A stretch of DNA of 37,925 bases from Solirubrobacterales bacterium (GCA_030152805.1 JASLIG010000125.1:1-37925), one strand, 5' to 3'. Counted from the first letter of the stretch, positions 6,975 through 14,347 are shown. Translations and numbers: made by a program. Notes: generated by a model not told the origin, from the sequence alone.

Positions 6975-7379
6975 ATGTCCATCTTTTCTCTGACCTGCCA
7001 GGTCGGCGGGGTCGAATACAGCGTTAGAGCTGAGCCGCGGGGCCATGGACTCTTTGTGTTGAGCGACGACGGCGTCCACTACGCCCGTAGCCTCGAGCGC
7101 GCAACCCGCTGCGCCGGGGAGGCCCTCGGTCCGCACCTCGAGCGGGCTCGTCGCGGGAAGCTGCCGTGGGGGCTGTTGGTCGAGGTCGACGGCAAGCGTG
7201 CTGTCTACGGCGAGTGGCCACTCCTGCCGGGACCCCCCGACCCCAAACGGCGTCACCGCCCGAGCACCTTGAGCAAGCTCCGCGCTCTCTGGCGCGAGGA
7301 GGACGGCGCCCTCGCCGCATTGAACAACGCGCTCCGCATCGTTGAGGAGTTCGGCAGGCCGCAGAGGGTGGCCGCGTAG
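6975..7379 (+). CDS. Hypothetical protein upstream of the DUF4062 gene
   Basis: The product has 134 residues from ATG 6975, with GGAGGG (6964-6969) 5 nt upstream. The N-terminus is beta-rich (SIFSLTCQVGGVEYSVRAEP, then GHGLFVLSDDG), the middle carries LPWGLLVEVDGKRAVYGEWP and the C-terminus is helical (ALAALNNALRIVEEFG). No known family is recognised. It ends 9 bp before the DUF4062 start and is very probably in the same operon, so it may be a partner of that gene. Confidence 0.6.
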   Translation: MSIFSLTCQVGGVEYSVRAEPRGHGLFVLSDDGVHYARSLERATRCAGEALGPHLERARRGKLPWGLLVEVDGKRAVYGEWPLLPGPPDPKRRHRPSTLSKLRALWREEDGALAALNNALRIVEEFGRPQRVAA

Positions 7380-7388
7380 GCTTCGCCC

Positions 7389-8501
7389 ATGGCGGTCAAA
7401 TCAGTGTTCATCAGCTCGGTGATCTCCGGATTCGAGGAAGTGCGCGGTCAGGCGGCCAGCGCAGTCGAGAAGGCTCAGATGCACCCGGTCCTCGCCGAGC
7501 GCCACCCCGCCGACCCACAGGCATCACGCCGGGCGATGTTTGACGCGATAGGCGATGCCGACTACTTCTTGCTGCTGATCGGCGCCCGCTACGGTGACGC
7601 CGACAAGTCGGGCCAGAGCCCGACTGAGGATGAGTTCGAAGAGGCGGCGCGCCTCTCGAAGCCAGCCTTGGTCTTGGTCCAAGAGAATGTCGAGATGGAG
7701 CCGCTCCAGCGCAAGTTCCTCGAGCGGGTGCGAGGGACGTGGGGCGACGGCGTCTTTCATGACCGCTTCATGGGTTCCGAGGATGTCGGCTTGGGAGTGC
7801 TGGCTGCGCTGAACGCCCAGGCCTCAAAGGGTCGTGACGATATTCCCGGCGCGCAGAAGCGAGTCAGAGAACTCATCGCGCCCGAGCGAAGCGGAGGAAG
7901 CAGCGGAATCGAGGTCAGAATCGGGTTTACGCCGGTGCGCGAGGTGAGGCTGATCGACGCAGTGGTATTGGAGAACGCTGAGCTCCCCGGGGAAATCGCA
8001 GAGGATGTGCGTGCGGCAAAGCTGGTCCCCCAAAGCATCGGGCTTGGCTCGAGCGCAACCGCCAAGGGCGTCGAGGTCACCGGGACCAATTCCGAGGACT
8101 GGACTACGCCGCAAGTCCGAGTGAAGCCCGACGGCTCTGTCTTGGCGGTCTCCTCGATTCGAGCTGAGTCTAATTTCGTGGGCACGATCGACCCAGGCCG
8201 TCTTGAGCGCAACATCGAGGCCGCGGGAAGCCTTGCAGAGAAGATCTGGCAAAGGCTTGACCCTCACGGCCAGGTGGCCCGGGTGGCGACGACCGCAGCA
8301 ATCCCCGATGCTCAATACAAGGTCTTCGGCCTGCCGTCGGGCAACTCGACCAGCATGTCTATGAACCTACCTGCAGTTGTGGTCGCTCCTGAGCCGGCCC
8401 TTATCGCGCCGCGCGGCCAGCTGAGCGCCAAGAGTCACGTGCGGCGGGTCCTTGCCGAGCTGCGGCGAGTGTTTCAGGACGCAGGCGCCGTGACCGACTA
8501 A
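7389..8501 (+). CDS. DUF4062-domain protein
   Basis: The product has 370 residues. The N-terminal 90 show the DUF4062 pattern: opening strand SVFISSVISGFEEVR (about 5-19), a mid strand DADYFLLLIGARYG (about 56-69) and then SPTEDEFEEAARL, resembling TIR/SLOG-type nucleotide-binding folds. Residues 150-340 are a beta-rich second domain with no family I recognise (GIEVRIGFTPVREVRLIDAVV and later). DUF4062 proteins occur as sensor or effector modules in multi-domain defence proteins; action on NAD-like nucleotides is an inference. No membrane segment is seen. The 9-bp spacing links it to the upstream small gene. Confidence 0.7.
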   Translation: MAVKSVFISSVISGFEEVRGQAASAVEKAQMHPVLAERHPADPQASRRAMFDAIGDADYFLLLIGARYGDADKSGQSPTEDEFEEAARLSKPALVLVQENVEMEPLQRKFLERVRGTWGDGVFHDRFMGSEDVGLGVLAALNAQASKGRDDIPGAQKRVRELIAPERSGGSSGIEVRIGFTPVREVRLIDAVVLENAELPGEIAEDVRAAKLVPQSIGLGSSATAKGVEVTGTNSEDWTTPQVRVKPDGSVLAVSSIRAESNFVGTIDPGRLERNIEAAGSLAEKIWQRLDPHGQVARVATTAAIPDAQYKVFGLPSGNSTSMSMNLPAVVVAPEPALIAPRGQLSAKSHVRRVLAELRRVFQDAGAVTD

Positions 8502-8595
8502 GCCGCATCAATCGAAGTCGATGGCAGGTCAGCACATCCTGATGGAGCCGGGCGCGCAGACGGCTATCCCGGAATAGATGCGGGAGTGCTTCGCC

Positions 8596-8715
8596 CTATA
8601 TAGCCTGATTCGCAGTCCAAATTGCCATTGCTGGCACGGGGAGCGCTCTCGCTTTTGCGCAAAACGCGAGCGCGTGCTGCCTCGGCGAGAAGTTCGCGTC
8701 GAGGAGGAGCTTTAC
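8596..8715 (-). pseudogene. Remnant of a DUF5615 PIN-like toxin
   Basis: Directly after the DUF433 gene, the minus strand from 8715 reads VKLLLDANFSPR, the conserved start of DUF5615 toxins that pair with DUF433 antitoxins. The frame then departs from the family and stops at 8598-8596 after 39 codons; intact members have roughly 110-120 residues. The would-be start is GTA, probably a decayed GTG overlapping the antitoxin stop. The toxin is dead, leaving an orphan antitoxin. Confidence 0.7.
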
Positions 8716-8945
8716 GCTGCCGGAGCTACAACTGCCAGTTCGCGCTCCTGTGTAGCGGCTGCGGCGTATTCGAGCGCAGCGAGGACATCCTCGCGTTCCA
8801 GGTAGGGGTAGTCGCCCAGCAGCTCATTGACGCTGGCGCCAGTAGCAAGCTGACCGAGCACCGCGCTGACGGTCACGCGAGTGTCGCGGATGCTGGGCAG
8901 GCCGCGCATCCGGTTTGGATCAGCGGTGATTCGCTCCTGGGCCAT
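8712..8945 (-). CDS. DUF433 antitoxin
   Basis: The product has 77 residues from ATG 8945; a start at 8969 would add 8 residues. The sequence MAQERITADPNRMRGLPSIR, then TRVTVSAVLGQLATG and DYPYLEREDVLAALEYAA, is typical of DUF433, a small HTH-containing antitoxin of DUF5615 PIN-like toxins. The cognate toxin directly downstream is only a 12-residue recognisable stub. A DUF433 gene without its toxin can act as an anti-addiction module or simply be decaying. Confidence 0.8.
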   Translation of the reverse strand: MAQERITADPNRMRGLPSIRDTRVTVSAVLGQLATGASVNELLGDYPYLEREDVLAALEYAAAATQERELAVVAPAA

Positions 8946-9040
8946 AGGGCAACGGTACCTCGCCCCCACCCGCTACCTCGTCTGCGGGACCAATGCAAGG
9001 CGGAATCGACGAAATCGGCGCTAATCCGCGCGCATCCATG

Positions 9041-9056
9041 GCATTTCAGGCACTAG
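9041..9056. repeat. Left half of palindrome R5, split by the insertion sequence
   Basis: CATTTCAGGCACTAG ends at 9056; its other half starts at 10233. Joining the halves with one CACTAG removed gives a perfect 26-nt palindrome. Upstream, AAGGCGGAATCG matches the sequence upstream of palindrome R6 near 14151, so the same arm occurs at the far end of unit 2. Confidence 0.75.
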
Positions 9057-9095
9057 AGTGCACGGACTCCAAGATGTGCCGACACCCCCGGCGGC

Positions 9096-10088
9096 TCATC
9101 TGACCTCCATCTTGCGGGCACCGTAGACGATGTCCGCGGGGATCTGGCCGGCTGTCAGCCGGCCGTGGTGGACGCGGTCGAAGTTGTAGAAGCACAGGTA
9201 GGTCTCGAGCTCCCGCCGCAGCCCCGGTAGCCGCGGGTGCCGATAGCGGGCGAAGGAGGGCCGCCAGAGCTCGTCGAGGATCGTGCGGTGAAGCGCCTCG
9301 ACGTTGCCGTTGGTCTGCGGGCGCCCGGCGTGGATGCGGGTGTGCCTTGCGCCCAGCCGCTCGACCGTCTTGGTGAAGTCGCCCTTGAACTCGTTGCCGT
9401 TATCGGAGAGGAGGCGCTCCAGGCGCCAACCGGCGTCGCGAAGGTCCGAGGCGACGCGGCGGGCAAGCTTCGAGGTCTGCCTGGCGTCGGGGTTGGAGGG
9501 CTTGCCTTCCTTGCAGACCACGAGCTCCGCCCAGGCATAGGAGGAGGCGATGTCGATCGCGGTGAGCTGCCAGACCGAGCCTTTGACGCCCTGTAGACGG
9601 CCGACGAAGAAGCAGTCGATCCCGACCAGCTCGCCCGGCCTTGAGACGTCGATGTGGCGCTCGGGGCCGGGGTCGCGGGGCGGCTCATAGGGGGCGGCGT
9701 AGCCGGCGATCAGGCCCAGGCGCTTGGCGCGGGTGTTGAGGCCGTGGCGACAGAGCACCTTCCAGACCCCATTGGCCGAGACCACGACGCCGCCCCACTT
9801 GGAGCGAGCGAGCTCTGAGGCGACCCGCTTGGGCCCGAGACCCGGGTGCCCGAGCGAGAAGGCAACGATCCGCTCCTCGATCATCTTCGGCAGCTGGTTG
9901 GGCATCTTCGGCGCCCGTCGCTCCCGCGGGCGCAGCATCTCCAACCCATGGCGGTCGACTTCGCACCTCCAGGCGTAGTAGGTCGAGCGGTGCACCCCGA
10001 AGCGCCGGCAGGCCTGCGCGACGTTGGTCCTTGCCGCCTCGGCGAAGAGCGCTTGGCGATAGCCGAACAGCACGTCATCCTTGGTCAT
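9096..10088 (-). CDS. DDE transposase, IS481-like
   Basis: The product has 330 residues. An N-terminal HTH (about 20-40: TNVAQACRRFGVHRSTYYAW) binds the ends and a second HTH-like region lies at 60-120. The integrase-like core has D158 in GIDCFF, D229 in LLSDNGNEF and E264 in GNVEALH, a DD(34)E triad. YNFDRVHHG near 301-309 is the usual C-terminal motif. It would catalyse cut-and-paste or copy-out transposition of the surrounding element. There is no separate orfA frame, which favours IS481 over IS3. The frame is intact and could be active. Confidence 0.9.
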   Translation of the reverse strand: MTKDDVLFGYRQALFAEAARTNVAQACRRFGVHRSTYYAWRCEVDRHGLEMLRPRERRAPKMPNQLPKMIEERIVAFSLGHPGLGPKRVASELARSKWGGVVVSANGVWKVLCRHGLNTRAKRLGLIAGYAAPYEPPRDPGPERHIDVSRPGELVGIDCFFVGRLQGVKGSVWQLTAIDIASSYAWAELVVCKEGKPSNPDARQTSKLARRVASDLRDAGWRLERLLSDNGNEFKGDFTKTVERLGARHTRIHAGRPQTNGNVEALHRTILDELWRPSFARYRHPRLPGLRRELETYLCFYNFDRVHHGRLTAGQIPADIVYGARKMEVR

Positions 10089-10144
10089 GCGACTCCCTTT
10101 CTGAACTTCATTGGCGTGAAGCCAGGAGCCTGAGTCGCAGCGCG

Positions 10145-10178
10145 GACAGCCCCCGACCCAGCTGGGTCGGGGGCTGTC
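10145..10178. other. Perfect 34-nt palindrome inside the IS, upstream of the transposase
   Basis: GACAGCCCCCGACCCA and its exact complement meet at a GC centre. It lies between the right terminal repeat and the transposase start. A very stable hairpin here could block transcription entering from outside, a way some insertion sequences limit their transposase. There is no T-run on either strand. Confidence 0.6.
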
Positions 10179-10251
10179 TCGCTTGAAGCTGTCGATCTCC
10201 CGGAAGTGTCGGGAGAACTTGGAGTCAGTTCACACTAGTGCCTGAAATGGA

Positions 10252-10378
10252 GGCGATATGCGGGGATGGTTCGATCTTGTTCGGCGGCCAGCGCCAGAAC
10301 CAACCCGCCCACGTGCAGGACATTCCCGAAAAAGCGGCTGATGGGATTCGAACCCACGACCTTCTGCATGGCAATTAG
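10252..10378 (-). repeat. Junction repeat, copy 2: left arm plus tRNA-Gly 3' core
   Basis: Positions 10252-10374 align without gaps to 14225-14347 with 11 mismatches by eye (about 91%). They contain the iteron ATATGC (10256-10261), an arm of about 75 bp and the tRNA core (10328-10374). TTAG to 10378 is shared only with copy 1. The 5' half of the tRNA is absent. The gene-free stretch 10233-10601 is filled by this repeat and R4. Confidence 0.85.
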
Positions 10379-10462
10379 ACCCGTCTCCGAGGCCAACGGG
10401 CAGTCAATTATGACCGCTTGCAGGGGTTTCGTAGCAGTGCGGCAGACAACTCACGATTAGTA

Positions 10463-10546
10463 ATGCGCGTGGATATGCGCCGATATGCAGCGATTTGGGA
10501 ACTTCGGCGCAGAAGTGCCCGAAACTCGAGATGGCGGTTCCACTTC
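10463..10546. repeat. Iteron-plus-palindrome repeat, copy R4 (right arm of junction 2)
   Basis: TAATGC at 10463 and ATATGC at 10475 and 10485 (the last two 10 bp apart) precede AGCG and a decayed left arm ATTTGGGAACTT. The right arm AGTGCCCGAAAC (10516-10527) is intact, followed by GAGATGGCGGTT. It lies at the same relative place as R2 beside junction 1. Confidence 0.7.
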
Positions 10547-10601
10547 AGCTGACGGCCCACCGCAGCGACCAATTTCCGGCGTTTCAGCTGGTGACCCACG
10601 C

Positions 10602-12287
10602 TCAGGCGAGTGGAATTGGACGGTTGATCGCCGCGATCAGTCGCTCGACCACGAAGCCCAGGATTGGACGACGGCGGTATAGCTCGGCCAGTCGCTCCTC
10701 ATCGCCTGCGCAGGCTTCGAATTCACCGACGATCCTCACGCCGAGGGCTTCAGCCAGCAGTGGCTTCGGAAGTCGTGCCGGCGGGTCGTGGGCTTCGATC
10801 TCTGACACCAAGACCTCAGCGAGACCCATCTGCCTGGCAGGAGATCGACCCTGGTTCCTTTTCACGTGGGCCACCACAAGCTCATCACCCGAGATCGACA
10901 ACTGCACCGGCTCGACGCCAGCCTCCGGCGCAGCGAGCAACTCGGCCGCGAGCTCGATCAGCTCGGCGGGGGTTGAATTGTCGGCCTCCAGATCCTCTTG
11001 CCAGAGACAGACATCCTCGGCCTCAACCGTTTTTTGGTCAGTCATTCGCTCGACGTACGAGCCCATCCGACCCTCTCGGTCGACGACAATCAGGGTACGG
11101 ACGGCATAGGTTCCGAGGCTGGTAGCGAGAGGCATCACCTGCCTAGCGGCGCCGACACCTTCAAGGTCGAAGTAGCTGACCTCCGCGAGACCAACCGGAC
11201 CGAGTAGGGCACCGACGATCGTCTCGATGATCGCGATCTCGCTCGGACCCTCGACAATCGCCTCGACGCCGTGCGGATATAGCTCGGCGGCGAGCAGCTC
11301 CGCCTTCAATTTCTTGCGATCGACGTTCGCCGCTGGCCCGTGGGCAAAAAGCGCTGCGCGTTCGGCCTGACGACCGTCCATCAATTCCGCCTCCGGAGGT
11401 CCCACCTCGCCTCCGATGTCAAGGAGGAAGAGACGCAAGACCTCGGCGGCGTCGAAGTTGTCCTGGGCACGCCGCGGTGTCCCACGCCATCGGACGTGGA
11501 AGGGCCGCGGACGCGCGCGTCGCAACATCACCAGGCCATCTCGTGGCTCTCGATCGAAACCACGCATCACGAGAAAGCGATAGACATTGCTGAGCTGGTC
11601 GGCGTCACAGCCGAGCTTCTCGAGCGCGCCCTCGGGCTCGAAGTCGAATCCATCGCGACCGGCCTCCACCCAATCGCTCTCTCCCTGCCGATTAGGCAGA
11701 AGAGCGACGCGCCCGCTGACCTGCGGCCAGTAGTGGTTTTGGAGAGCGACCAGCACCTTGATCAGTCCACGCCAGCTCTCGTCGATCTGTCTGAAGTCGC
11801 GCTCTTGAAGCTCGTAGAACCCGCGTATCGAATCGAGACCTCGTTCGCGCTCCTCCACTGGAAGCCGGAGCACGTCGAGTCCGAGCTGCGCCTTCGCCTC
11901 GGTTACGACGTCGTCTAGATAGAGCAGTTGCCAGGGTGAGTAGAGGGGCGAGACGGTGGGATAGCCGTCGCCGTCCCAGGCGTAGTTCTCCTTCCACGCG
12001 AGGGGCTCCCGCTGCTCACGGAAGGTCAAGCCGGCCACCGGGATCGCCGGCAGCTCGAAGCCCGACGAATAGCCGCCGTTCGCGAAGGCGATCGGCTGTA
12101 GGGCGCCTTCGAGGTCGAGATCCTCCAATGGAGCCTGCCCGATGCCAAGGCGGACCGATCGCTCGTTGGCCTGTCCGGAGAGCGGCCCGTCGCCAATCAA
12201 CTCCCGCTGGGCGAAGGCACCTTCGAGGTAGAGGTTAAGCCAGGACGGCGAGACATCGATCTGCGGAGGGCGATCCTTGGCAAGCAT
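10602..12287 (-). CDS. Large TOPRIM-domain protein, candidate defence nuclease
   Basis: The product has 561 residues from ATG 12287, preceded by GGGAAAG; TTG 12296 is an alternative. Residues 1-330 match no family I recognise. A TOPRIM-like domain begins near residue 340: AIVEGPSEIAIIETI holds the first Glu (E346), LIVVDREG holds D403, and an acidic QEDLEADN follows near 430. TOPRIM domains of OLD-type nucleases, primases and topoisomerases use this Glu/Asp pair to bind Mg. It is divergent from an OLD-family ATPase 76 bp away, recalling PARIS (ATPase AriA plus TOPRIM AriB), but the size and long N-terminal region differ. DNA or RNA cleavage on infection is inferred. Confidence 0.7.
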   Translation of the reverse strand: MLAKDRPPQIDVSPSWLNLYLEGAFAQRELIGDGPLSGQANERSVRLGIGQAPLEDLDLEGALQPIAFANGGYSSGFELPAIPVAGLTFREQREPLAWKENYAWDGDGYPTVSPLYSPWQLLYLDDVVTEAKAQLGLDVLRLPVEERERGLDSIRGFYELQERDFRQIDESWRGLIKVLVALQNHYWPQVSGRVALLPNRQGESDWVEAGRDGFDFEPEGALEKLGCDADQLSNVYRFLVMRGFDREPRDGLVMLRRARPRPFHVRWRGTPRRAQDNFDAAEVLRLFLLDIGGEVGPPEAELMDGRQAERAALFAHGPAANVDRKKLKAELLAAELYPHGVEAIVEGPSEIAIIETIVGALLGPVGLAEVSYFDLEGVGAARQVMPLATSLGTYAVRTLIVVDREGRMGSYVERMTDQKTVEAEDVCLWQEDLEADNSTPAELIELAAELLAAPEAGVEPVQLSISGDELVVAHVKRNQGRSPARQMGLAEVLVSEIEAHDPPARLPKPLLAEALGVRIVGEFEACAGDEERLAELYRRRPILGFVVERLIAAINRPIPLA

Positions 12288-12363
12288 CTTTCCCAAGGGT
12301 TATCACCATCGATGGCGCTACCGAGCAATGGCCGACAAGTCGGGCACGTAAGGTCCACTGGTA
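12288..12363. promoter_or_regulatory. Divergent control region of the TOPRIM and OLD genes
   Basis: These 76 bp must hold both promoters. A small inverted repeat CCGAC-AA-GTCGG (12332-12343) is the only symmetry seen and could be an operator. No clear -35/-10 pair can be named. Confidence 0.3.
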
Positions 12364-14073
12364 ATGACCATCTGCCGCATTGACGAGATAAAGCTCCGAT
12401 TCGGAGCCCGTCCGGAGTCCGGACCGACGACTGTCGAACTCGGCCCCGTGACCGTTCTAGTCGGACCGAACAATGGCGGTAAGAGCAGGACGCTGGGAGA
12501 TCTTCAGGAATACGCCAGCCGAGGCAATCAATCACCAATGCCTGGGTGGGATGGGGGCCTGATCGTAGAAACCGTTTCGATGGACTATCCGGCATCACTG
12601 GATGAGTCTTTGGCCTTCCTGGCATCGCGCACCGAGACGCGCGATGAGCATCAGGTACAAATTCGCACTTTTCCATTCGCGATCGTTGGCGGCGGTCGAG
12701 ACGACGGTCGTCTAGGGCTCCTGTTGAGTGAACTTGACCCGACGCAATCCAGCCCGGAGAAAGTCGGCGCAAAGCTACTTGGACCTCACGCGATCGCCTT
12801 GAACGGCCGGGATCGCTTCAACCTCGCAGGGGGCTCCCAAACGGGCGCACTGGATGCTCCTCCGACCACCCACTGGATGGCAATTGAGCGGGACCCAGCG
12901 ATCTACGCGCAGGTCAACTCAATGATCCATGCCGCCTTTGAGCGACATCTGGTGATTCAAACCTTTCGCCCCCCGCAACTAGAGCCAGCGCTTAGTGACG
13001 AGCCCGTGCCGGAGAATCTGCGACAGAGCACGAACGAGGATGCAGTCCAGTTCCAAAAGCAGGCTACGTCGCTTCAGGAATTCTCCGACGGGGTCAAGGT
13101 CTACTGCGGCATGGTCGCCGCCCTTGCCACGGTTCCGCATCTTTTGCTGCTGATCGATGAGCCAGAGGCATTTCTGCATCCCACGCTTAGCCGGCGCCTC
13201 GGCGCGAACCTTGCTCGTCTTGCGCGTGAGCGCGACGCACGAATGGTCTGTGCGACCCACAGCTCCGATTTCCTTTTGGGTTGTCTTAGTGAGGTGCCGC
13301 AAACGACTGTCATTCGCCTTGACTACCGCCGCGAAACGCCGGCAGCCCACCTCCTCCACGCTAACGAGGTGGAAAAACTCTCCCGCGATCCGCTCTTGCG
13401 GTCCGCGGACGCGCTGGATGCTCTCTTCGCACGTTCCGCTGTCGTCTGCGAGGCCGATTCCGACCGAGCCTTCTACGAGGAGATCAACCGCCGATTGCTG
13501 GAAACCGAAGGGCGAACCGGAGCACTCGATCCCGTCTTCCTCAATGCTCAGAACTGGCAGACGACGCTCAGCCTCGCCAGCCCACTAAGACAGGCTGGGG
13601 TGCCGGCAGCAGTCGTGCTTGATCTCGACACCCTGGCGGAGGATGATATTTGGCCGGATCTGGTCGCCATGGGGAAGCCTTCGAATGAGGAGCGAGACCA
13701 AATCTTGACGGCCCGAGCTGCGGCTCGTGATGCCATCAATGAGTGTGGGCGACCTGCACCAGAAGCACCCTTGCGAGTCAAGATTGACGGACTCGGTGCC
13801 CTGAGTGAAGAGCAGAAGGCGACGGTCGCTATCGCAATCGAGGAGCTGGCGCGAATCGGGGTATTTGTCGTAGATGTTGGCGAGCTCGAGAACTGGCTCC
13901 CGCAACTGGGCTGCACGAACAAGCAACGGTGGCTGACTGACATGCTCACCCGCTTGGGAGCGCCTGAAGATGGCAATTACGTCCCCCCGGGGGCCGGTGA
14001 TGTCTGGGCCTTCGTTGAACAGATCGCTCGATGGCTCGAAGACCCCGCTCGGCCTGGGATGCCAGCCGACTAG
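12364..14073 (+). CDS. OLD-family ATPase with C-terminal TOPRIM-like domain
   Basis: The product has 569 residues. Walker A is GPNNGGKS at 34-41 and Walker B is LLLLIDEP ending near residue 267, followed by EAFLHP, with the ABC-like CATHSSDFLL beyond. The C-terminal TOPRIM-like part has E363 in VVCEADSDRAFYEEI and D420/D422 in VVLDLDT. This is the class 1 OLD layout: an ATPase dimer controlling a metal-dependent nuclease. Gabija GajA, PARIS AriA and retron-associated ATPases are related. AAGG about 10 nt before ATG 12364 is a plausible ribosome binding site. The divergent second TOPRIM gene suggests a two-component system with two metal-binding sites. Confidence 0.85.
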   Translation: MTICRIDEIKLRFGARPESGPTTVELGPVTVLVGPNNGGKSRTLGDLQEYASRGNQSPMPGWDGGLIVETVSMDYPASLDESLAFLASRTETRDEHQVQIRTFPFAIVGGGRDDGRLGLLLSELDPTQSSPEKVGAKLLGPHAIALNGRDRFNLAGGSQTGALDAPPTTHWMAIERDPAIYAQVNSMIHAAFERHLVIQTFRPPQLEPALSDEPVPENLRQSTNEDAVQFQKQATSLQEFSDGVKVYCGMVAALATVPHLLLLIDEPEAFLHPTLSRRLGANLARLARERDARMVCATHSSDFLLGCLSEVPQTTVIRLDYRRETPAAHLLHANEVEKLSRDPLLRSADALDALFARSAVVCEADSDRAFYEEINRRLLETEGRTGALDPVFLNAQNWQTTLSLASPLRQAGVPAAVVLDLDTLAEDDIWPDLVAMGKPSNEERDQILTARAAARDAINECGRPAPEAPLRVKIDGLGALSEEQKATVAIAIEELARIGVFVVDVGELENWLPQLGCTNKQRWLTDMLTRLGAPEDGNYVPPGAGDVWAFVEQIARWLEDPARPGMPAD

Positions 14074-14188
14074 CTGTGGTTGTCGACTCGGCGCTGTGAC
14101 GCGTCGTGCAGTCGATCTCATATGCCGCTACCGCTGTCACGGGTCAACACAAGGCGGAATCGCCGTCAATCGCCATGCACCCGGGCGG

Positions 14189-14234
14189 TTCCAGGCACTA
14201 ATGCGCATTAGTGCCTGGAATATCGGCGATATGC
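14189..14234. repeat. Perfect 32-nt palindrome plus iteron, copy R6 (left arm of junction 3)
   Basis: TTCCAGGCACTAATGC and its exact complement fill 14189-14220, and ATATGC follows at 14229-14234. The layout equals that of R5 beside junction 2. Together with the repeat at 14225-14347 it accounts for the gene-free stretch 14074-14305. Confidence 0.8.
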
Positions 14235-14347
14235 GGGGATGGTTCCATTTTGTTCGGCGACCTGCGCCGGACCCAACCCGCCCACATGCAGCGGATTCGC
14301 GAAAAAGCGGCTGATGGGATTCGAACCCACGACCTTCTGCATGGCAA
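14225..14347 (-). repeat. Junction repeat, copy 3 (contains the 3' half of the intact tRNA-Gly)
   Basis: This is the gap-free partner of 10252-10374, about 91% identical. Mismatches fall only in the arm (14225-14300); the 47 bases covering the tRNA core are identical. That gradient is expected if recombination or selection for tRNA function keeps the core fixed. Confidence 0.85.

Larger units (their letters stand above)
9057..10232 (-). mobile_element. IS481-like insertion sequence with 6-bp target duplication
   Basis: A 1,176-bp element flanked by CACTAG (9051-9056 and 10233-10238). Imperfect terminal inverted repeats match at 21 of 27 positions (9059-9085 versus the complement of 10206-10232), sharing GACTCCAAG and CCGACAC. 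It contains one transposase gene. Removing the element and one CACTAG restores a perfect palindrome, which fixes the insertion point. The left end carries 2 extra bases outside the matched repeat. Confidence 0.8.
2062..10333. mobile_element. Putative integrative unit 1 between tRNA-Gly 3' repeats
   Basis: This 8.3-kb segment lies between equivalent points of core copies 1 and 2. It carries an MTHFR-like gene, hicB, an HTH/RelE-like module, DUF3644, DUF4062, DUF433 and an IS. No integrase, relaxase or replication gene is visible. It is either a decayed element or a non-autonomous unit moved by an enzyme encoded elsewhere. The bounds are inferred from the repeats. Confidence 0.5.
10334..14306. 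mobile_element. Putative integrative unit 2 (3,973 bp) carrying the TOPRIM/OLD pair
   Basis: The unit lies between equivalent positions of two 123-bp near-identical direct repeats, the right one ending in the intact tRNA-Gly. The only genes inside are a divergent TOPRIM protein and an OLD-family ATPase. R4 and R6 lie just inside its ends. With no recombinase it must be mobilised in trans or be fixed. Its small size and two-gene cargo look like a minimal defence cassette. Confidence 0.6.

Noticed and set aside
10602..14073. Naming the pair PARIS or Gabija
   Set aside because: Gabija needs a UvrD-like GajB, which is absent. PARIS AriB is a much smaller TOPRIM protein. Only partial domain resemblance is visible.
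191..14234. The ATATGC and palindrome repeats as a CRISPR array
   Set aside because: Copies are kilobases apart, spacers are whole genes, and no cas gene is present.
191..14234. The palindromes as integron attC sites
   Set aside because: They lack the RYYYAAC/GTTRRRY core pair and no integron integrase is seen, although the modular bracketing is similar.
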